A DNA stretch of 64,000 bases, taken from the NCBI GenBank assembly GCA_963804825.1, contig CAWDRV010000003.1, forward strand, positions 186,001 through 250,000, given 5' to 3'. Below, one piece after another: positions 58,428-64,000 of this stretch. The stretch's first letter is position 1, and the number at the start of each line of letters is the position of its first letter. Both the position numbers and the translations under genes were made by a program. This stretch comes from JBKQVT01 sp963804825 (lineage in GTDB: Bacteria; Planctomycetota; Planctomycetia; Pirellulales; Thermoguttaceae). Under the pieces are notes generated by a model that saw nothing but the letters and a program-made list of their open reading frames with translations, did no database searches and was not told where the DNA came from.

Positions 58428-60251
58428 TCACTTGTCGTCGGGGGCTTCTTTTTTCTCTTCCTGAAGGGCGCGTTCCAGGGGTCCCCTGTCCCCTTCGCGG
58501 ACGGCAGCCCGGTAGATGAACAGCGCCGGGAAGAACTCCGGCGGCACGATCACCGTGGTCTGGATCTGATGGGGAACGATCTTGAAGGCTATCCCGATCG
58601 GCGGCGTCGCGGGAAACGCAGGCAGGTACGTCGCCGAGGCTCCCGGCATCGCGAACTTCGCCTCGATGTGGTTCACGAGCGACATCATCCCCTTGGGGCT
58701 GAGATAAGCGACCGCTTGCGCGTCGTCGGGCAGGAGGGCGGCCGTCTTGGCCACGTCCGCCTTGGCGGCAAAACCCGCCTCCGGGCGCCTGGCCGCCCGG
58801 AGGCCGCGGCGAAGGGCCGCTTCGCTCCGGTAGCCCGCCACGATCGTGTGCTCGTCGGCCGCGGCGAGGTAGGCGACCACGTCGCGGTCCGGGCCGAGCA
58901 GGTGTGCTATCGCAGCCTCGCTGCTCATCGGCTGCGGCTGCGGCATCGTGACTTCCACGCGCAGGGCCGCCGCGCCGTCGACCCGGGTCTTCGCCACGTC
59001 GATGGTCGGGAGAATCGGCTTCGTCGCGTCTATCGCCAGTTTGCTGCTCGCGCGGGCGTACGCTTCGTAGTTGGCCATGTACTTTGCCGCGTCGCTGACG
59101 TGCCAGAGGCAAACGCAATTTTCCAAGGGCGTTTCGCCAGGCCCCATCACCATCGCCAGGCCGTAAGAGTCCTGGAGCGATTTGCGCGTCGCCGCATCCC
59201 ACTGCTTCAGTTGTTCTTCGGTCAAACCGTACAGGCTCCGCACTTGCTTCATAATGCCAGTCGGGAAATCGAACATTAGCATGTCGGTTTGGAAATCGAT
59301 CAGCGGTTGCATCACGGGGCCAACATGCGAACTGCCCACGGCGATGGCGAACGGGCCGCCGGGCAGGCCGGCCAGCAGTTTCGCTTTTGCCGGCTTGACC
59401 TGCGCCAGCAACCGGTCGATCTTGCCGTCGGCCGAAACTTGGATGCGGCTCGTCAATTTCAACGTGCCTTGGGAATCGACGTGCCCACCCACCGCGACGC
59501 TGCTGATTTCTTCTTGGATCAGCGTAAAGACCTTCTCGCGGCGATCCGCCATCGCCAGAACATAGTCGTGGATCTGCTTGTTGGGACTGTAAGGGAGGTG
59601 CTCCCTAATCATGCCGGCTGTCCTTATCCCCTTGGCGCAAAGCAGCTTGATGCCCTGCGTGGTGGCCACGGCGGCGGCATCGTTTTCCTCCAGCCAGGGC
59701 CGAAGATCGGCCAGGTCGGCGTCGAGGCCGCGCTTGAAATCCAGCACGGTCTGAAGCGCCTTGCGGTGCTCCGCCGCGGCGAGGACGGCGTAATGGCCGC
59801 GCTTGGCTGCCAGGGCGGCCTTGCCGTTCATCTTCACTTCGGTCACCTTTTCTTCCGGCGTGACGGGATGAAGCGGTTCGAGGAACTGGCGGTAGTCGCT
59901 GACCGGCATCAGGAGCACGACGGCCGGCTCCGCGTCGGGCTTCTCCGGGGGCATCGCGATCAGGACCACGCTGCGTTTTTCGTCCAGCCCCTTGGAAATG
60001 CCAAGCAACGCCTTCACGAGGAACAGCGGGCTGGAGGAGGGAATCCGCGATTGCGGCACCAGTTTCTGGATCTTCGCATCGGTGTCGCCGAGGCTGTGGA
60101 TCACGACGAAGCCCAGCGCCTCGCGCGGAACCATGCGCAACACGTCTTCCGCGGCGCCGAGCGACCCCGCCGACCCGAGAAGAATCGCCGCCGCCAACGA
60201 GATTGCAGGAAGAGCTCGAGCCACGGTTGGAGCTTCCTTGTCGCGGGTCAC
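58428..60251 (-). CDS. secreted hypothetical protein, 607 residues (paralogue 1)
   Basis: Signal peptide ARALPAISLAAAILLGSAGS, then EDVLRMVPREALGFVVIHSL, DTDAKIQKLVPQ, VVLLMPVSDYRQFLEPLHPV, PGGPFAIAVGSSHVGPVMQP, LGPDRDVVAYLAAADEHTIV and PHQIQTTVIVPPEFF. It aligns along its full length with the gene directly upstream (60258..62073), and more distantly with the one at 49.7-51.6 kb. The start (ATG or GTG at 60251) lies six bases after the paralogue's stop. The N-terminal MTRDKEAPTV may be leader; ATGs are scarce. No function known. Confidence 0.82.
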   Translation of the reverse strand: MTRDKEAPTVARALPAISLAAAILLGSAGSLGAAEDVLRMVPREALGFVVIHSLGDTDAKIQKLVPQSRIPSSSPLFLVKALLGISKGLDEKRSVVLIAMPPEKPDAEPAVVLLMPVSDYRQFLEPLHPVTPEEKVTEVKMNGKAALAAKRGHYAVLAAAEHRKALQTVLDFKRGLDADLADLRPWLEENDAAAVATTQGIKLLCAKGIRTAGMIREHLPYSPNKQIHDYVLAMADRREKVFTLIQEEISSVAVGGHVDSQGTLKLTSRIQVSADGKIDRLLAQVKPAKAKLLAGLPGGPFAIAVGSSHVGPVMQPLIDFQTDMLMFDFPTGIMKQVRSLYGLTEEQLKQWDAATRKSLQDSYGLAMVMGPGETPLENCVCLWHVSDAAKYMANYEAYARASSKLAIDATKPILPTIDVAKTRVDGAAALRVEVTMPQPQPMSSEAAIAHLLGPDRDVVAYLAAADEHTIVAGYRSEAALRRGLRAARRPEAGFAAKADVAKTAALLPDDAQAVAYLSPKGMMSLVNHIEAKFAMPGASATYLPAFPATPPIGIAFKIVPHQIQTTVIVPPEFFPALFIYRAAVREGDRGPLERALQEEKKEAPDDK

Positions 60252-60257
60252 GATCGC

Positions 60258-62073
60258 CTAACGTCCCGATTGCCGCGTCACTGGTGCGTCGGTGCCTTCT
60301 TCAAGTTTTTGGAGGTCGCCTTTGCGCACGGCATCTCCGAACTTGCCGACCGCCTTGAAGACCTCCGGCGGCACGACGATCGTGGTCTGGATCTGATGGG
60401 GGACGATCTTCAGTGCCGCCCCGACCGGCGGCGTCGCCGGGAACTTGGGCAGGTTCGGCGCCGGAATCCCCGGCGGCACGATCTTCGCCCCGATGCGGTT
60501 GATCATCGAGATGATCCCCTCGGGGCTGACCAGGATGACGGTCTGCGCGCCGTCGGGCAAGAGGGCGGCCGTTGTGGCCACGTCCGCCGCGGCGATCAGG
60601 CCCGTCTTGGGGTTCTTGGCCGCCTGGAGCGCGCGGCGCAGGGTCTTCTTGCCGCCGTAACCCACCACGATCGTGTGCTCGTCGGCCGCCGCGACATAGG
60701 CGACCATCTTGCGGTCCGGACCAAGCATGGCTTCCATCATCCTATTGAGGTCCGGCACGGGCGTGGGAATCGACACCGTGAACTCCAGGCGCAGGGCGGG
60801 GGTCCCGTCGATTTGCACCTTCTCCAGCTCGAAGGTCGGGAGGAACGGATTCTTCATTTCCTTCGCCAGTTTGTTGAATGCCGCGACGTGTTTTTCGTAG
60901 TTGGCCAGGTACTTCGTCGCGTTCTCGACGTGGCAGACGGCCGTGCAGTTGCCGAAGAGCGTGTCGCTGGGACCCAGGACCATGGCAAAATCGCGGTACT
61001 CGGCGAGCGACTCTTTCGTCAGCCGTTTCCACTCCTTGAGCTGCTCCTCGGTCCAGCCAGACCCGTCCGGCGACTGCTTCAGGACCTCGAATTCGAAGTC
61101 CATCAACGGTTGGATCGCGTCGGCGGATATCGGGCAACCCGCGGCAAACACGAACGGACCGCCGGGCAGGCCGGTCAGCGGACTGGCCTTGGCCGGCTTG
61201 ATCTGGGCCAGCATCTTGTCGATCTTGCCGCCCGTGGCCACTTGGGTGCGCGTGGTCAAGAGCACCGTGCCGCGGGAATCGGTCCGCGCGCCGACCGCGG
61301 CCAGGGTGACGTTCTCGTCGATCGTGGTCAAGACCGTCTCATAAACGTCCATCATCATCAGGATCGGGGCCACCTGCGCCCGCGGGGCCGCCAATGTTGG
61401 AAAACATCTTCTTGCCTTGGCGAACCTCGTAGAGGCCCTTGCCGATCGGCATCTGGATGAGCCGTCGGGTGGCCACGGCGGCAATGTCGTTTTCCGACAG
61501 CCAGGGCTGGAAATCGGCCAGGTCGGCGTCGATGCTGTGCTTGGAGTCCAACACGGCCTGAAGCACGTCGCGCTGATCGAGCGTGGTCAGCAGGGCGTAG
61601 CTGCCTTGGTTGGCCGCGAGGAAGTTCTTCTCCATCAACGTCACTTCCGTTATTTTCCCTTTCGGCGTGGCGGGATGGAGCGGCGCGAGGAACTGTTGAT
61701 AATCGGTCACCGGCAGCAGCAGGACCATGCCCGGCGGCTCCAGCGGCTTGTCGTCGGCGTAGAAGTCGGCGTCCTTCGCCTCCTTGTCGGCGTCCTTCAG
61801 CGGCATGGAGATCAGGACGGCGTCGCCCTTTTCGTCCAACCCCTTGGAGAGCCCGGTCGATTTCTTGAACTGAGCCAACGGGGTGTTGTCCATCGGGGCC
61901 CCCACTTGTTCCGCAAGGGTCTTGATCTTCGCGTCGGTGTCGGCCAGGTGACGGACCACCACGAACCCCAGCGCCTGGCGCGGGACCAGGTGCAACACGT
62001 CCTCGGCCGCCTGGACCGCCGCCGACCAGAGAAGAATCGCCGCAATCGACGCTAGGGAAAGAAGTCGAGTCAT
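60258..62073 (-). CDS. secreted hypothetical protein, about 604 residues (paralogue 2), +1 frameshift
   Basis: Signal peptide MTRLLSLASIAAILLWSAAV then QAAEDVLHLVPRQALGFVVV, matching paralogue 1 (DTDAKIKTLAEQ, LLLPVTDYQQFLAPLHPATP, PGGPFVFAAGCPISADAIQP, PHQIQTTIVVPPEVF). The first 230 residues and the rest lie in different frames; one surplus base in the GGCGGCCCCGCGGGCGC run (about 61390) joins NIGGPAGA to QVAPILMMMDVYETVLTTID. It heads a two-gene operon. Function unknown; a beta/alpha periplasmic scaffold is all that can be said. Confidence 0.8.
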
Positions 62074-62227
62074 GGGAGTTGAATCTCCTGAGGGGGTGAA
62101 CCATCGCGGAAGGGACCAACGTTTCCGGCTACCGGAAATAATGATCCATCCGGACCCTTTTTGCAAGTGGGGGGTGGCTGCGGAGGGGGATGGCTGGGCG
62201 GGGGCGGTTTTCTTGCCTCGTTCCCGT

Positions 62228-62346
62228 GGGCGTGAGAAACCCGGGAGAGGAGCCGGGGGCGTGAGAAACCCGGGAGAGGAGCCGGGGGCGTGAGAAACCT
62301 GGGAGAGGAGCCGGGGGCGTGAGAAACCTGGGAGAGGAGCCGGGGG
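62228..62346. repeat. four tandem 29-base units
   Basis: GGGCGTGAGAAACC(C/T)GGG followed by AGAGGAGCCGG repeats four times with a single C/T variant, then breaks at GGGCGTGAGCCC. It lies in the 478-base gap between the secreted paralogue and the sigma factor. No gene or clear terminator was seen in the rest of this gap. Confidence 0.88.
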
Positions 62347-62551
62347 CGTGAGCCCTCGGATAACCTTGTCCCCACGGGAAGGGAGAAACCTACGCGGCCG
62401 GGCGGGGTTTCATAGATCGGCGGCTGGCAAATCTACGACCTTTTGCGTGCCGCGGAGTCAAATATCCGGACGGGTAGCGTCGGCCCTTCGGTTGGACTAC
62501 ACTGAAGGCTGTGCCTCGGTCCTTTGCCGAGCAGTCCTTCGACCACTGCCA

Positions 62552-63185
62552 ATGACGAGGGTCGTTGTGGTCGTCAGTGAGTCGTCCGTCCGAAGATACG
62601 TCCTGGATCCCGACGTGCGGCTGATGCTCGAAGTCCGCGACGACAGCGCCGCGGCCTTCGAGGAATTGGTGCTGCGCTACCAGTCCCGGTTGGTGCGGGT
62701 GTTGGAGCACCTGGTGGGCAGCCGCGAGTTGGCCGAGGACCTGGCCCAAGAGGTGTTCTTGCGGATGTACCGGTCGCGGAAGCGGTACGTTCCCGGCGCC
62801 AAGTTCGCCACCTGGTTGTTCACCATTGCCAACAACGCCGCGATGAACGCGCTGCGCAACCGGTCGCGGCGCCACGAGGTCCATTTGGCGGTGCAGGACG
62901 GCAGCTCGACCGGCGCCCACCCGCTGGAAAAAATGATTGCCGCCAGCAGCAGCCAGATGCCGGCCCGGCAACTCGACAAGGCGGAAGTGCGCGAACGTGG
63001 TCCGCGTCGCCTTGGAGTCGCTCGGCCAGCGGCAGCGGCTGGCCGTCCTGCTGAATAAATTCGAGGGAATGAGTTACGCCGACATTGCCGAAACCATGGA
63101 GATGTCGCTCCAGGCCGTGAAGTCGTTGTTGTCGCGGGCCCGCGAAAACCTCCGCGAGGTGCTGGAACCGTACATCGAAGGATGA
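62552..63185 (+). CDS. ECF-type sigma factor with a +1 frameshift
   Basis: A roughly 210-residue sigma-70 family protein. Region 2: AFEELVLRYQSRLVRVLEHL, ELAEDLAQEVFLRMYRSRKR then FATWLFTIANNAAMNALRNR. Region 4, in another frame: ESLGQRQRLAVLLNKFEGMS then YADIAETMEMSLQAVKSLLSRARENLR. Removing one C in GCGCGAACGTGGTCC (about 62996) joins AEVRE to VVRVALESLG. ATG at 62552 is the likely start; GTG near 62578 is possible. The anti-sigma-like gene follows after 143 bases. Confidence 0.88.
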
Positions 63186-63328
63186 AGGATGAAGGCGGAA
63201 GGCGGCGCGGTTTGTGCGAAACCGCAAGCGTGCGGCCACATATGTTTTTTCCTTGATCCCAATTCCCGAAATCCCCAGTCCCGAAATCCCGAAATCCCGA
63301 AATCCCCAAATCCCAAAATCCCTCAGTT

Positions 63329-64000
63329 ATGTCCGATCCGCACGACCAACTCGATCCGGCCGTCCAGGAACAACTGGTGGCCTACCTCGACGGCGAACTG
63401 GATGCCGACGCCAGCCGCCGCGTCGAGCAGTGGCTGGCCAATGATCCGCGGGTCCGCGCCGCCTTGCAGCGGCTGGATCGCACGTGGGAATTGCTCGACG
63501 AGTTGGAGACTCCGCTGGTGCGCGACGGCTTCACGCAAACGACGTTGGAGATGGTGGCGCTGGCGGCCGCCAAGGACGTGGAGCGTGCTCGGGCGGAGGT
63601 CCCGCGGCGACGCCGTCGCCGCGGGCTGCTGACGGCGGCGGGCCTGGCGGCGGCCGGACTGGCCGGCTTCCTGGCCGTCATGGCGATGTTGCCCGACCCC
63701 AACCGGCAACTGCTCCAAGACCTGCCCGTGCTGGAGAACCTCGACCAATACCGGGAGATCGACAGCCTTGACTTTCTGCGGCTGGCAGCCCATGAAAAGC
63801 TCTTCCCCGAGAACGGTGGCGGCGACGCCGACAGCAACGCCGACGCGGACGCCGACGCCCGGGAGGAAGCGGAATCGCTCGCCCAGCGGCGCGAACGGAT
63901 CAAGAACATGAGCCCCGCCCAGAAAGACCAATTGCTCAACCGGCAGCAGCAATTCCTGAAACTGGAACCGGCCGAGCAGCAGCGGGTGCGGCAGTTGCAC
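63329..64000 (+). CDS. probable anti-sigma factor, membrane protein, cut by the window edge
   Basis: The frame opens with ATG at 63329 (MSDPHDQLDPAVQEQLVAYL then DGELDADASRRVEQWLAND), the LxAYLDGEL pattern of anti-sigma domains without zinc ligands, and continues without a stop to the window end (224 codons). A membrane helix lies near residues 95-115 (GLLTAAGLAAAGLAGFLAV), followed by an acidic region with a Asp/Ala-rich run and MSPAQKDQLLNRQQQFLKL. Its place after an ECF sigma gene supports the call. Confidence 0.82.
   Translation, partial: MSDPHDQLDPAVQEQLVAYLDGELDADASRRVEQWLANDPRVRAALQRLDRTWELLDELETPLVRDGFTQTTLEMVALAAAKDVERARAEVPRRRRRRGLLTAAGLAAAGLAGFLAVMAMLPDPNRQLLQDLPVLENLDQYREIDSLDFLRLAAHEKLFPENGGGDADSNADADADAREEAESLAQRRERIKNMSPAQKDQLLNRQQQFLKLEPAEQQRVRQLH

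Noticed and set aside
58333..59202. N-terminal extension of the DMT permease by 290 codons
   Set aside because: It is the antisense-frame reading of the secreted paralogue's 3' half on the same strand and lacks any domain.
1..64000. tRNA, rRNA or other structured RNA genes
   Set aside because: Reading the gaps I found no cloverleaf, CCA-type end or rRNA segment; a dedicated covariance search was not possible.

Overview
This 64 kb window is high-GC DNA (clearly above 60% by eye) that reads best as a planctomycete chromosome, probably of the Pirellulales type. I base this on the gene content: single-copy housekeeping genes scattered among small planctomycete-type hypotheticals, a 24-residue leucine-rich-repeat secreted protein, a GH172/DUF2961 protein, a ThuA-like protein, ECF sigma/anti-sigma pairs, Gram-negative-type lipid A and heptose genes, and a very dense population of palindromic intergenic repeats. 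No taxonomic search could be run. I saw no rRNA, tRNA or CRISPR array.

Layout. 0-8 kb (minus strand): a glycine cleavage operon gcvT-gcvH-gcvPA-gcvPB followed by a lipoate-protein ligase-like gene and an FHA protein; a REP-associated tyrosine transposase (RAYT) with its own palindrome array sits between gcvPA and gcvPB. 8-15.5 kb: DNA maintenance genes (rarA, an HhH-GPD glycosylase, a DinG/XPD-type helicase), two tandem small membrane proteins, a methyltransferase and a DUF4186 gene. 15.5-25.6 kb: an ADP-heptose and core-sugar cluster (gmhA, hldE, a GT9 heptosyltransferase, an IS5-family/IS1031-type insertion, a WaaP-like kinase, a GT4) and lpxK. A compact type II restriction-modification system lies between gmhA and lpxK. 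25.7-27.4 kb: a lower-GC island with a decayed methylase tail, a PD-(D/E)XK-like protein and a membrane protein.

27.4-39.8 kb: an aldo/keto reductase, a GH172-like protein, an MsbA-like ABC exporter, an alkyltransferase-endonuclease V fusion, a ferredoxin, a ThuA-like protein, the LRR protein, an aspartate aminotransferase and bioF. 39.9-46 kb: an ECF sigma / membrane anti-sigma / PDZ cassette with a clear terminator, aroB, a GxxExxY gene embedded in a duplicated inverted-repeat element, and dprA. 46-57 kb: a second RAYT with a different palindrome array, an M48 protease, lysA, secreted hypotheticals, infA, an amino-acid permease, a macrodomain protein, a beta-helix protein and a response regulator. 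57-64 kb: a DMT permease, two adjacent paralogous secreted proteins, and a second ECF sigma/anti-sigma pair that runs off the window.

Two themes stand out. First, repeats: more than ten unrelated palindrome families, two RAYT genes each flanked by its own family in inverted orientation, a GxxExxY gene whose last codons lie inside an inverted-repeat element, and copies of one element (GGGGACAG type) sitting in frame inside two protein-coding genes. Second, about twelve single-base frameshifts interrupt otherwise intact genes, including lysA (three) and hldE. They cluster at 16-21, 34, 48-52 and 61-63 kb and are mostly +1, which points to sequencing or assembly error more than to real decay.
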